From Flavimaribacter sp039888615 (GTDB taxonomy: Bacteria; Pseudomonadota; Alphaproteobacteria; Rhizobiales; Rhizobiaceae), in assembly GCA_039888615.1 (NCBI GenBank), contig JBDQQS010000001.1: a stretch of 64,000 nt of DNA, one strand, 5' to 3'. The notes beneath the pieces were generated by a model. That model made no database searches. It was not told where the DNA came from and saw only the letters and a list, made by a program, of their open reading frames with translations. A program made the position numbers and the translations under genes. Below are positions 44,252 to 52,651 of this stretch, piece by piece (the stretch's first letter is position 1; each line of letters begins with the position of its first letter).

Positions 44252-45094
44252 TCAGTTGTTATCCTTCGGCAGGCTCCAGGGGAAAAACTGCTTCTGGATT
44301 GCCGAAATGATCTGGAACAGAAGCAGAGATATCAGCACCAGAAGGAACAGTCCGGCCCATGCCTGCGGTATCTTGAAATAGGATGTCGAGAACTGGATGA
44401 AGTACCCGATGCCCTTTTCCGCCGCCACGAACTCCGCCACCACGGCGCCGATGATCGACAGTGTAATGGAGATCTTCAATCCGGAGAAGATGTAGGGAAT
44501 CGCGTAGGGAATGCGGATCTGGCTGAGTTCACGCGACACCGGCGCGCGAAGGCTGCGCGACAGTTCTATCAGCTCCGGGGGCGTCGCCATCAATCCGGTC
44601 GTCATGGAAACGACAAGCGGAAAGAAGGTGATCAGGAACGTGATCACGATGCGCGGCGCATCGCCCGATCCAAGCACGACGATGATGATGGGCGCGACGG
44701 CGACGACCGGCGTCGACTGGATCACGACAAGCAGCGGATAAAGACAGTCCGACACGACCTTGGAGCGCGACAGCACGATCGCCAGCGGAAGGGCGATAAC
44801 GATCGCCGTGATGTAGCCATAGAGCGCAACCCGCAGGGTTGCCCATATGTGTTCAATCCAGCGGGAAAACTCGACGGCGTCGAACCCTGTGATGATACGC
44901 GTCGGCGCCGGCAGCAGGAACGACGGAATCTCGAATACGATCGTCGATAGTTCCCATATGAAAAGGATAGCGGCGAAGGTCGCGATTGGCCTCAGGATGG
45001 GCAGTGCGAGGATCGCCTTCAACGGGTTTCCTGCCTGCTTATTCTCAGGCTGCGCGCTTGAGGAGGAGGCTGCGGAGCTGGGCTGCGAATTCAT
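44252..45094 (-). CDS. ABC transporter permease (NitT/TauT type)
   Basis: 280 residues, about six membrane helices and an EAA-type loop (ELSRSLRAPVSRELSQIRIPY). The start overlaps the ATPase gene by 50 bases; no later ATG is available near the N-terminus, and the first 25 residues are Ser/Gln-rich, so a later non-ATG start is possible. Part of the importer with the next two genes. Confidence 0.9.
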   Translation of the reverse strand: MNSQPSSAASSSSAQPENKQAGNPLKAILALPILRPIATFAAILFIWELSTIVFEIPSFLLPAPTRIITGFDAVEFSRWIEHIWATLRVALYGYITAIVIALPLAIVLSRSKVVSDCLYPLLVVIQSTPVVAVAPIIIVVLGSGDAPRIVITFLITFFPLVVSMTTGLMATPPELIELSRSLRAPVSRELSQIRIPYAIPYIFSGLKISITLSIIGAVVAEFVAAEKGIGYFIQFSTSYFKIPQAWAGLFLLVLISLLLFQIISAIQKQFFPWSLPKDNN

Positions 45095-45824
45095 GCATTT
45101 CCTTGCGCGTGCTTGTTTCGACGCTACGTGGTCGCGGAAGCGGCACTTCGAAATCCGCGATGAAATGTCCGGGTCGCTCGCTCATCACCAAAACCCGGTC
45201 GGCGAGCAGCGCTGCTTCCGAAATCGAATGGGTGATGAACATCACGGTTTTGGGTTGCGCCTGCCAGATATCGAGGAGTTCGAAACCCATCTCTTCTCGA
45301 GTCAGAGCATCGAGCGCCGAAAAGGGCTCGTCCATCAGAAGAATATCGGGATTGAGCAGCATGGCGCGTGCGATGCCGACGCGCTGTTGCATGCCGCCGG
45401 AAAGCTCGGAAGGCAGACGCTTCTCGAAGCCTTCGAGGCCGACCTTGCGCAACAATTCGCGCGCGGTCTCCCGGTGTTCCGGCCTGACGCGCCCTGTCTT
45501 GTGGCGGATCGGAAAGACAACATTGTCCTCGACATTGGCCCAGGGCAGCAGCGTCGGCTTCTGGAAGACGATCCCAACGTCGTCGCGCGGGTCGTTCACT
45601 TCCTTGCCGAAAACCCGGACTGTTCCCGAGGTTGGCGCAATCAGTCCCGACGTCAGGCGCAACAGGGTCGACTTGCCACAGCCGGAGGGGCCGAGAACCG
45701 CCACGAATTCGTGGCGGTTCACTTTCATGCTGACGCCCCTGAGGGCTTCCAGCTGGCCCGAGGCCGTGTCGAATACCTGCCCTACATCGTCGAATTCGAG
45801 GGCAGGTATTTCAGGCAATGTCAC
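45045..45824 (-). CDS. ABC transporter ATP-binding protein (NitT/TauT type)
   Basis: 259 residues. Walker A GPSGCGKSTLLRL, Q-loop IVFQKPTLLPW, signature LSGGMQQRVGIARAM, Walker B ILLMDEPFSALD and His-loop FITHSISEA. Sits between the binding protein and permease. Confidence 0.96.
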   Translation of the reverse strand: MTLPEIPALEFDDVGQVFDTASGQLEALRGVSMKVNRHEFVAVLGPSGCGKSTLLRLTSGLIAPTSGTVRVFGKEVNDPRDDVGIVFQKPTLLPWANVEDNVVFPIRHKTGRVRPEHRETARELLRKVGLEGFEKRLPSELSGGMQQRVGIARAMLLNPDILLMDEPFSALDALTREEMGFELLDIWQAQPKTVMFITHSISEAALLADRVLVMSERPGHFIADFEVPLPRPRSVETSTRKEMHEFAAQLRSLLLKRAA

Positions 45825-45826
45825 TC

Positions 45827-46825
45827 TCAGCTCTCCGGCATGTAGCTGCGGTCGACAATGGATTCCGGATCGAGCGCGCCCGGCTCAAGACCCTGCGACG
45901 CCGAAACGCGTTCCCAGGTCGCCTGAAGACGGCCAGGCTCGAACACGCCAAATCCGTCCGTGTCCGTCACATCATTGAAGACCAGCACAAAAGCGTCCTT
46001 GATGCCGCCGGCGACATCTGCCGTCGACATTTCCGGGATCATGGCGGTTACGGCTTTGGCCGCTTCTTCCGGATTGTCTCGGGTGAATTCGATGGACTTC
46101 TTGTAGGCCTTGAGGAATCGCTTCGCGACGTCCGGACGTTCAGTCAGAAACTTGTCGGACGCAATGACGCTTGCCTCGTAGAGATCGAGACCGGCGGCCG
46201 ACCACGGCAGAACGACAAGTTCCTTGCCCGCTTCCTTGGCCTGGTTGGTGAACACGGTCACGTTTGTGAGCCAGGCGATGACAACGTCGGAGCTGCCGGT
46301 CATCAGCATCGGACCGAGCGCCGCCGGATCGGCCTTGGTGAGCGTAATGTCGCCTTCCGTCAGTCCGACGTCGTCCAGCACCAGCGGCAGGAACACGTTC
46401 GAGGACGTGAAGGGAGACGTCGCGACTTGCTTGCCCTTGACGTCGGCGACTTCTGCGATGCCGGAATCCTTCGTGGCGAAGAAAGCGTGCGGTCCCTTGT
46501 TGAAATAGGACATGACGGCCGTCACCGGCACGTCTTCGTTGGCCTTGGCGGCCATCAAGGCGCTGATGCCGGCTGTGCCGATGTCGGAGGTTCTGGTCGC
46601 CATCTTGGTAATAGCCTCGGTCGATCCCTTGCCGGGCTCGATAGAGACTTCGATGCCTTCCTCTTCACAGAAGCCATTCTGGATGCAGACATAGATCGGA
46701 GCCTTGTCGCCGCCGGGCAACCAGTCGAGCTGGTAAACGACCTTGTCAGCCGCGCTGGCGCAGGAGACTTGCAGCACTGTCGCCAAGGCTGCTCCGGTTA
46801 AAAGTTTCATTGAGTGTTTCAGCAT
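45827..46825 (-). CDS. ABC transporter substrate-binding protein (Thi5/NMT1-like)
   Basis: 332 residues with a signal peptide (cleavage near SCASAADK). KVVYQLDWLPGGDKAPIYV and the PGKGSTEAITKMATRTSDIGTAG segment match Thi5/NMT1-type periplasmic binding proteins of NitT/TauT importers. Ligand unknown, possibly a nitrogen or sulfur compound. AAAGG lies 8 bases before ATG 46825. Confidence 0.9.
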   Translation of the reverse strand: MLKHSMKLLTGAALATVLQVSCASAADKVVYQLDWLPGGDKAPIYVCIQNGFCEEEGIEVSIEPGKGSTEAITKMATRTSDIGTAGISALMAAKANEDVPVTAVMSYFNKGPHAFFATKDSGIAEVADVKGKQVATSPFTSSNVFLPLVLDDVGLTEGDITLTKADPAALGPMLMTGSSDVVIAWLTNVTVFTNQAKEAGKELVVLPWSAAGLDLYEASVIASDKFLTERPDVAKRFLKAYKKSIEFTRDNPEEAAKAVTAMIPEMSTADVAGGIKDAFVLVFNDVTDTDGFGVFEPGRLQATWERVSASQGLEPGALDPESIVDRSYMPES

Positions 46826-46870
46826 GGAACTACCTTTCGTGACTGCTGGCGTTTCATCATCGCCAAAGCA

Positions 46871-46899
46871 CCGGGCAGGCGCTCAATGCGCCTGCCCGG
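46871..46899. terminator. Strong 12-bp hairpin
   Basis: Perfect 12-bp stem CCGGGCAGGCGC / GCGCCTGCCCGG with a 5-base loop. It lies 45 bases upstream of the substrate-binding gene and 16 bases downstream of the stop of a gene remnant on the same strand, so it is probably the terminator of the lost gene. Confidence 0.6.
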
Positions 46900-46915
46900 C
46901 AGTCTTGGGAGAGTT

Positions 46916-46990
46916 TTACTTGGTGAAATAGAAGACGGCATTGGACACCTGTTCCGCAATGTTTATGCCGAGCAATGTCCCGGACTGCCG
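46916..46990 (-). pseudogene. C-terminal gene remnant
   Basis: A 24-codon open stretch between stops reads as a plausible protein C-terminus ending INIAEQVSNAVFYFTK then TAA, just before a strong hairpin. No upstream coding sequence remains in frame. I do not recognise the family. The evidence is the gene-end-plus-terminator layout in a 355-base gap; a chance reading frame is possible. Confidence 0.35.
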
Positions 46991-47141
46991 TTAATCCTGA
47001 CCGCTTCTACTCGACCTGAATAATGCAGGTTCCATGCCAATTCGCGATCGAGCCGGAAAATCGCAATTCTTGAGATGAAAGACGGCGACGGCGCCTAGAA
47101 ACGCCGCAGCTGTTATCATGCTGCACAAATTTTATGCGAAA

Positions 47142-47168
47142 CCAGTCGTAGCCACATTAGGGCGACTG
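47142..47168. terminator. Hairpin after the MFS gene
   Basis: Arms CCAGTCG / CGACTGG with a 13-base loop just beyond the MFS stop. On the minus strand TTTC follows. Weak to moderate terminator. Confidence 0.4.
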
Positions 47169-47180
47169 GCATATTGCGCG

Positions 47181-48365
47181 TCAGGAATTGCTTCCGACAG
47201 GGAGCTCATGCCGTTGTTCGACCGCCTTCCAGGCGCAAACGACGCCCAGTATGCAGACAATGACGACATAGACGCTCAGGCCTGACCAGCCGTAGGCCTC
47301 GATAACGAAACCGGCGATCGGCGGGCCGATCACCGTACCGACGCCACCGGTCTGCGCGATCGCGCCCATTGCGATGGAGGCAGACTGCCCGTCGCGAACG
47401 ATCGCTGGAAGCGTCGCGAAAACCGCCGAGCCCACGACGCCGCTTGCAAGGGAAAACAGAATTGCGCCGGCAAGTTTCACCGAGGGCGCATCGAGAAGAA
47501 ATATCGCTGCCGTTCCCAGGGCGAGCGCGACAAGCGCAAACATTGTGAGGCTGGCCGTATGGTTGCGCAGGCGACCTGCGACAAGAAAGCCTGTCCCGAT
47601 ATTGCCCACGGGCACGAAGAGCGCGATTGCCGCCGCCGAAAGCGCCAGCCTGTCGTCAAGCAAGCCGACATAGGTCGGAAGAAAGGTGAACAGCGGCAAG
47701 GACGCAACAACATAAAACCCGAATGCGCCGGCCAACCAGTAGGCCCGCGCAGGCAGCCCGCCCATGGCTTGTGTCGTTTTGGCGGCAGGCGCGAATGGTT
47801 GCGCGCGGGGCAGCGTGGACACTAAAATACCGGAGAGCACGCCAAACAGACCATAGCCAAGCGCCATGCTGAGATAGAAACCGGACAGTCCAAATCCTGG
47901 AAGCACCGCCGCAGCCTGATAGTTCGCCAGCGCATAACCGATTGGAACGAAGCCGCCCCAAATCGCCAGGGCCGGCGCCTTCAACCGTTCAGGCGCGATG
48001 TCGTTCAGAACCGCCGGCGCCGCTATCACGACCAGCACATAGCCAACCGCCTCAATGCCACGCGCGAAGAGCGCCAGGAACTGGTCCGTGGTTGGCCACA
48101 GGAAAACCGCGCCGACAAACAACAGCAGCGTGCCGGCGTTCAGAGACAGACGTACGCCGTAATGACGAATGGCAAAGGCGACCGGGAGCGCAGCGACCGC
48201 CACGAACAGGCCGATCAGCGATGTGAGCCAGCCCAGATAGGTCAGCGAATAGCCATGCTGCTCCCTCAGCAACAGCACCACTGGCGCGATCTTTCCCAAC
48301 TGCCCGCCGGCATAGAAACCCGCCAGCAGAATTAAGATGACAGTTAACGTGCGTCTCAGATCCAT
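47181..48365 (-). CDS. MFS transporter
   Basis: 394 residues with about 12 membrane helices; the loop between helices 2 and 3 reads FAIRHYGVRLSL, and the protein resembles CynX/NimT-type exporters. Substrate unknown. It stands alone, with the TPR gene divergent upstream. Confidence 0.88.
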   Translation of the reverse strand: MDLRRTLTVILILLAGFYAGGQLGKIAPVVLLLREQHGYSLTYLGWLTSLIGLFVAVAALPVAFAIRHYGVRLSLNAGTLLLFVGAVFLWPTTDQFLALFARGIEAVGYVLVVIAAPAVLNDIAPERLKAPALAIWGGFVPIGYALANYQAAAVLPGFGLSGFYLSMALGYGLFGVLSGILVSTLPRAQPFAPAAKTTQAMGGLPARAYWLAGAFGFYVVASLPLFTFLPTYVGLLDDRLALSAAAIALFVPVGNIGTGFLVAGRLRNHTASLTMFALVALALGTAAIFLLDAPSVKLAGAILFSLASGVVGSAVFATLPAIVRDGQSASIAMGAIAQTGGVGTVIGPPIAGFVIEAYGWSGLSVYVVIVCILGVVCAWKAVEQRHELPVGSNS

Positions 48366-48559
48366 TTCGCATTCAAATCCCGAATAGATTCACTGCACTA
48401 GCCGCATTGTCATGCCGCTGCAATCGCCGCGGCCGGCATAATTTATGCGTCGTGGGCGCCCATCAGGCGAGACGCAGCGGCGACGCGCGTATTTGCAGTT
48501 GAAACGGATCGTCTACTGCGGTTCAATTGCGGACAGACTTCAATTGCAATTGCATCGGC

Positions 48560-50461
48560 ATGACACCTCTGGTTCTCGGCTTTCTGTCAGCGTTTTTCTT
48601 CACCGCCCCGCCCGGCGACGCGGAAAGCCGGTTATGGTTCGCGGAGTCGCCCTCAAGCCGCGAGATCGACCGCATGGAGCGCGAGCGTGGCGACGAAGCC
48701 TTTCTGATCGCGCCAAAGACCCCGTATGAATTCGCCCGCCGTGGCAAATATCGGCTGGATCGCGGGCACTATCGTCAGGCGATCGAAGACTTCGACAAGG
48801 CGCTCGAGGACAATGAACGCTATTTTTTTGCTCTCTACCATCGTGGCCTGGCGCATTATTCCCTGGAAGTGTATCCGAAAGCGATAGCCGACTTTACACT
48901 CGCGGCCGCGATCGATCCGCATGACGCAGACGTGTATTTTCGGCTTGGAGAGGCCCGTTTCTTCTCCGAGGATTACAGCAAGGCCATTCCAGATTACAAC
49001 GAGGCCATTCGCCTCTACCCGAAATTCGCCGCCGCCTATGACAGTCGCGGCTGGGCGCATCACGAACTCGGCGACGACATGCAGGCGATGATCGATCTCA
49101 AGAAGGCGTCCGAGATCGAACCGGAGGTCTCCTATTACCGGGAAAGTTTCGCCGATCTGATGTTCGGGATGGAACGCTTCGACGAGGCTGCCAAATCATA
49201 CAAGCAAGCCGTTGATCTGGAACCTGAAAACCATTCCTGCCTGGCGAAACTCGGCGACGCCTATGGCGAAGTTGAAGAATACCGCCTCGCAATTGCGGCC
49301 TATGACCGGGCGATTGGCCTGGAGCCTATCGCCTCCTACCACAATAATCGCGGCGTCACCTATGAACGCACCGGCTTGCAGGATTTGGCGGCCATTGATT
49401 ACGACGCGGCTATCCGGATCGACCCGGACTACGCAACCGCCTACTTCAATCGCGGCCTTCTGTACAAGGACGCCGGCGATTTGGAGAATGCCATCGAGCA
49501 TTTTAGCAGGACCGTCCAGCACGACGAAAACTACCACGAGGCGTTTTTCTACCGTGCTGAATTGCTGGACAGCGCGGGAGACGTGCGCGCCGCGCTTTCA
49601 GATATAGACAAGGCGCTCGCGCTCGATGAGAAGCAGTCCCGATACTACTTCCGACGCGCCTTCATTCACGCCGAACTGGGCGACGACGAAGCTGCCCTCG
49701 ACGACTACAACACGGCAATCAGGCTCGAACCCGCCTTGTCGAGCGCCATGTTCAACCGCGGATACATCCACTATCGCGCCGGCCGCTATGCGCTGGCGTT
49801 CGCAGACTTCGCCAAAGGCGCCCTTTTGCAGCCGGATGATCCTGACTATCTCGTGGCTCAGGGCAATGTTCTGCATGCGCAAGCCCGTTACGAAAAGGCC
49901 ATCGAATACTATACTTCGGCGATTGCCGTCAGGGACGACCACGCCGAGTCATATCTGGAGCGCGCCAGCGCCTATCACGATACGGGCGACTACGATCGCG
50001 CCCGGACTGATGTCGAAAAAGTGCTGGAACTCGACCCGACTGTTTCCGGCGCCTACTACATTCTCGGCCTTGTCGAGTTCGACGCTCAGAATGTGCGGCA
50101 GGCGGTCGAAACCTTCGACAAGGCCATCTCTCTGGGCGAAAACACCGCCCACGTCTATTTCATGCGGGGCTGGTCTCACCGGATCGAGAAATCCGACCAG
50201 AAGGCGATCAGCGACCTCACGCAGGCGATCGCCCTCGCGCCGGATTACCAACTAGCCTACACCTATCGCGGCAACGCCTATTTCGATGGCCAGGAATTCG
50301 CCCTGGCGATTGAAGACTACAATCGCGCCCTCGAATTGGAGCCCGACGACTACCAGACCATTCTGAACCGCGCTGCGGCCTATGAAAAAATCGGCGAGAC
50401 GGAAAAGGCGCAGTCAGACTATCTCCGCGCAGGCGATTTGCTGGATGAAGACAAGAAATGA
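48560..50461 (+). CDS. Secreted TPR-repeat protein
   Basis: 633 residues from ATG 48560, preferred over a TTG 11 codons upstream because it gives a clean signal peptide (TPLVLGFLSAFFF). From about residue 60 to the end it is tandem tetratricopeptide repeats, roughly 16 of 34 residues (for example YRQAIEDFDKALE, HEAFFYRAELLDSAGD). TPRs mediate protein binding; being exported, it is probably a periplasmic scaffold. No enzymatic domain. Confidence 0.85.
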   Translation: MTPLVLGFLSAFFFTAPPGDAESRLWFAESPSSREIDRMERERGDEAFLIAPKTPYEFARRGKYRLDRGHYRQAIEDFDKALEDNERYFFALYHRGLAHYSLEVYPKAIADFTLAAAIDPHDADVYFRLGEARFFSEDYSKAIPDYNEAIRLYPKFAAAYDSRGWAHHELGDDMQAMIDLKKASEIEPEVSYYRESFADLMFGMERFDEAAKSYKQAVDLEPENHSCLAKLGDAYGEVEEYRLAIAAYDRAIGLEPIASYHNNRGVTYERTGLQDLAAIDYDAAIRIDPDYATAYFNRGLLYKDAGDLENAIEHFSRTVQHDENYHEAFFYRAELLDSAGDVRAALSDIDKALALDEKQSRYYFRRAFIHAELGDDEAALDDYNTAIRLEPALSSAMFNRGYIHYRAGRYALAFADFAKGALLQPDDPDYLVAQGNVLHAQARYEKAIEYYTSAIAVRDDHAESYLERASAYHDTGDYDRARTDVEKVLELDPTVSGAYYILGLVEFDAQNVRQAVETFDKAISLGENTAHVYFMRGWSHRIEKSDQKAISDLTQAIALAPDYQLAYTYRGNAYFDGQEFALAIEDYNRALELEPDDYQTILNRAAAYEKIGETEKAQSDYLRAGDLLDEDKK

Positions 50462-50468
50462 ATTCCGG

Positions 50469-50846
50469 TCAGTTTCCGACGCAATAGTTCTTCACACCTT
50501 CGGTGATATCTGATTTCAGAGCGCTGATGCGTTGGGTGTAGGCCGAACGCAGGCAGGAGACGTCCGAACCGCAGTCGGACCGTTGTTTCAGGAAGGCCTC
50601 CGCCTCGTCCCGCCGAATGCCGCTGGCGCCCATAAGCAGCGGCAAGGCCTTGTAGCCGTAATATAATCCAGCCATTTCGGAATCGAACGCCGAAAGGTCC
50701 GGGTTGGCGCAGATGGCCTTTTCATCCGGCGCCGCCGCTTTCGAACAGTCGAAACTTGCAGCAAGCGATGCGCCAGACACTGATAGCGTTGTCCAAACGG
50801 TCGCAAATGTCAGGCATGCCAGTGAACGGATTGTGGCGGTGTTCAT
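50469..50846 (-). CDS. LprI-like (DUF1311) secreted protein
   Basis: 125 residues with a signal peptide (cleavage after SLAAS). The mature N-terminus SFDCSKAAAPDEKAICANPDLSAFD is the conserved start of the lysozyme-inhibitor LprI family, with four cysteines in the visible mature part. May inhibit lysozyme-type enzymes or be a periplasmic stress protein. Convergent with the TPR gene. Confidence 0.85.
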   Translation of the reverse strand: MNTATIRSLACLTFATVWTTLSVSGASLAASFDCSKAAAPDEKAICANPDLSAFDSEMAGLYYGYKALPLLMGASGIRRDEAEAFLKQRSDCGSDVSCLRSAYTQRISALKSDITEGVKNYCVGN

Positions 50847-50943
50847 TGTCCTGTTTTCTCCTCGATTGCAGAAACGCTAAACTTGCCATACTATAGCAAA
50901 GACGGAATGCACAAACACTTGGATACAACCGAGGGACGGTCCA

Positions 50944-52203
50944 GTGGCGCATGGTTCAAAGCATCTTTTGACGACCGCATTGCTTCTGGCTGGAAGCGTC
51001 GTTTTACACGGCTGCACCACACACAATTCCGCAACGACCGCACAATCCGCGCCGCCCGTAATGACGGCGCCTTCAACAATCGCATCAACGAAAACGCCTG
51101 CAACCCAGGATGAAGGCTCGAAGGCTGCACTGGCGGCCGGCGCTGAACCTGAAGTCGAGGTCGAGGCTCAGTCAACGACAACGACCGTCGCGGGCTCCGA
51201 CTCTGTGGAAGAACCCGCCAAGCCGTCCGAAACGGTCGTTACCGAGATGGCCGTGGAGAAAGCGCCTGAGGAGCCTGCCTCCGAAGAAATTGTCGAAGCC
51301 GTGCGCGTAACCAAAACGCCGGGCAAGACGGACTCCACCGTCGAAATCGTCGAAACGCCGGAGGCAATTGTCGAACGTGTCGAGGAAACGACCACGACCG
51401 AGGAAGACTTCGACACTGTCGTCGCCGACACCGGCACAGGCGTTCTCGCCGAAACGGAAGGAATTCTGGAACGCACCGACACAGTCGTGAAGACGACGGT
51501 CGTCGACAAGCGAACCGGCCGTGTGACGAAAAAAATCGCTACGCAGGAAAAGGAAGAAGTCCTTTCCAGTCGGGAAACCATAGTCGTTCCAGCCCATTCG
51601 GCGCGTGTCTACATGAAACCCGGATCCAGTCCGGATGATCGCTTTGCCGCTTACGGAATGGTGGCGTTTCCTCTGGACACAACAAGACGAGACCCCGAGC
51701 GGCTGGCGCAATTCTGTGCGGCCTATGTCGAGAGCGCAAAGCATGAGCCCGTGCGAGGCCTGCCGGCGTCGGCGCCTCGCATGGCGATGGTCTGGCCGGT
51801 TTCTGCTTCTGTGGATACGGATGCCCTTTCCAGAATGAATGACGTCCAAAAATGCGAAACCGCCGTGCTGAACTATGGCGCGACAATGGCTGACCAGGCG
51901 ATTTACGAAGCCGAACTGACCGGAATTGAAATCGATGGACGCGGCCCGTTCCTCCTTGCCTGGTCTCCGGCTTCTGCGAAGGGTTCGACAAAGGCTCTCG
52001 TATTGATCGCCAACCTGTCCAACATCAACGCTCCCGAAGCCGCCCACGCCGCGATGCGCAGATGGCAAACCGATGTGGAGTTCAACCCACCGCTTTGGGC
52101 TGAAGCCGGCTGGAACCTGCCTCTACTCAGAGAAATCATGGATGAATGGGCGACCGTCTATGGTCCGCAATCACTGATGTTGCTCGGTCCCTTCGGCGGC
52201 TGA
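50944..52203 (+). CDS. Lipoprotein of unknown function with Thr/Glu-rich linker
   Basis: 419 residues from GTG 50944. Lipobox VLHGC near residue 24, then a long low-complexity Thr/Glu/Val/Ala-rich region (about residues 30-215) and a compact C-terminal domain of about 200 residues (HSARVYMKPGSS, AQFCAAYVESAK, CETAVLNYGA). The tail is typical of proteins crossing the periplasm. I recognise no family for the C-terminal domain. Confidence 0.7.
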   Translation: MAHGSKHLLTTALLLAGSVVLHGCTTHNSATTAQSAPPVMTAPSTIASTKTPATQDEGSKAALAAGAEPEVEVEAQSTTTTVAGSDSVEEPAKPSETVVTEMAVEKAPEEPASEEIVEAVRVTKTPGKTDSTVEIVETPEAIVERVEETTTTEEDFDTVVADTGTGVLAETEGILERTDTVVKTTVVDKRTGRVTKKIATQEKEEVLSSRETIVVPAHSARVYMKPGSSPDDRFAAYGMVAFPLDTTRRDPERLAQFCAAYVESAKHEPVRGLPASAPRMAMVWPVSASVDTDALSRMNDVQKCETAVLNYGATMADQAIYEAELTGIEIDGRGPFLLAWSPASAKGSTKALVLIANLSNINAPEAAHAAMRRWQTDVEFNPPLWAEAGWNLPLLREIMDEWATVYGPQSLMLLGPFGG

Positions 52204-52213
52204 GCCGTCCATA

Positions 52214-52609
52214 TCACTCATTCGGCGTTCCGGGCATTGCCTGAAAAACGTGTAGACCGTCCTGAACCTCCAGCCAGTTCGGCTTGGAGCGAACGAAACC
52301 GTATCGTTCGGGCGTATACCAGAATTTTGGATTGTCGAATGTGCCTCCGGCAACGCCGCAATGTCCACAAAACCGGGTTTCAAGCCAACGCCTGGCGTTG
52401 GACGTCAACCGGAAGGTCTTCCAGCTTCCTCCAAAGACTGCGATCTGGTCCTCCGGGAAATAGACTGAAATTCCGAAAGCGCTATTTGTTCGCTTCCTGC
52501 ACCATTCGCAGGAACACATGGAAACGCGATCCGGCTTGCCGAGTGTGCTGTAACGGATCGCCCCGCAGAAGCATCCGCCTTCATGCATTTCGGATGACTG
52601 TGCGCACAT
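52214..52609 (-). CDS. GFA-family zinc protein (CENP-V/GFA)
   Basis: 131 residues with three zinc motifs of the GFA family: GGCFCGAIRY, CSCEWCRK and FCGHCGV. Related proteins act with glutathione on formaldehyde, but most members are uncharacterised. Stop is 10 bases from the convergent lipoprotein gene. Confidence 0.9.
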   Translation of the reverse strand: MCAQSSEMHEGGCFCGAIRYSTLGKPDRVSMCSCEWCRKRTNSAFGISVYFPEDQIAVFGGSWKTFRLTSNARRWLETRFCGHCGVAGGTFDNPKFWYTPERYGFVRSKPNWLEVQDGLHVFQAMPGTPNE

Positions 52610-52651
52610 GACTGCAGTATCAGCGACGCCGGCGCCGTTGACAACGCAAAT

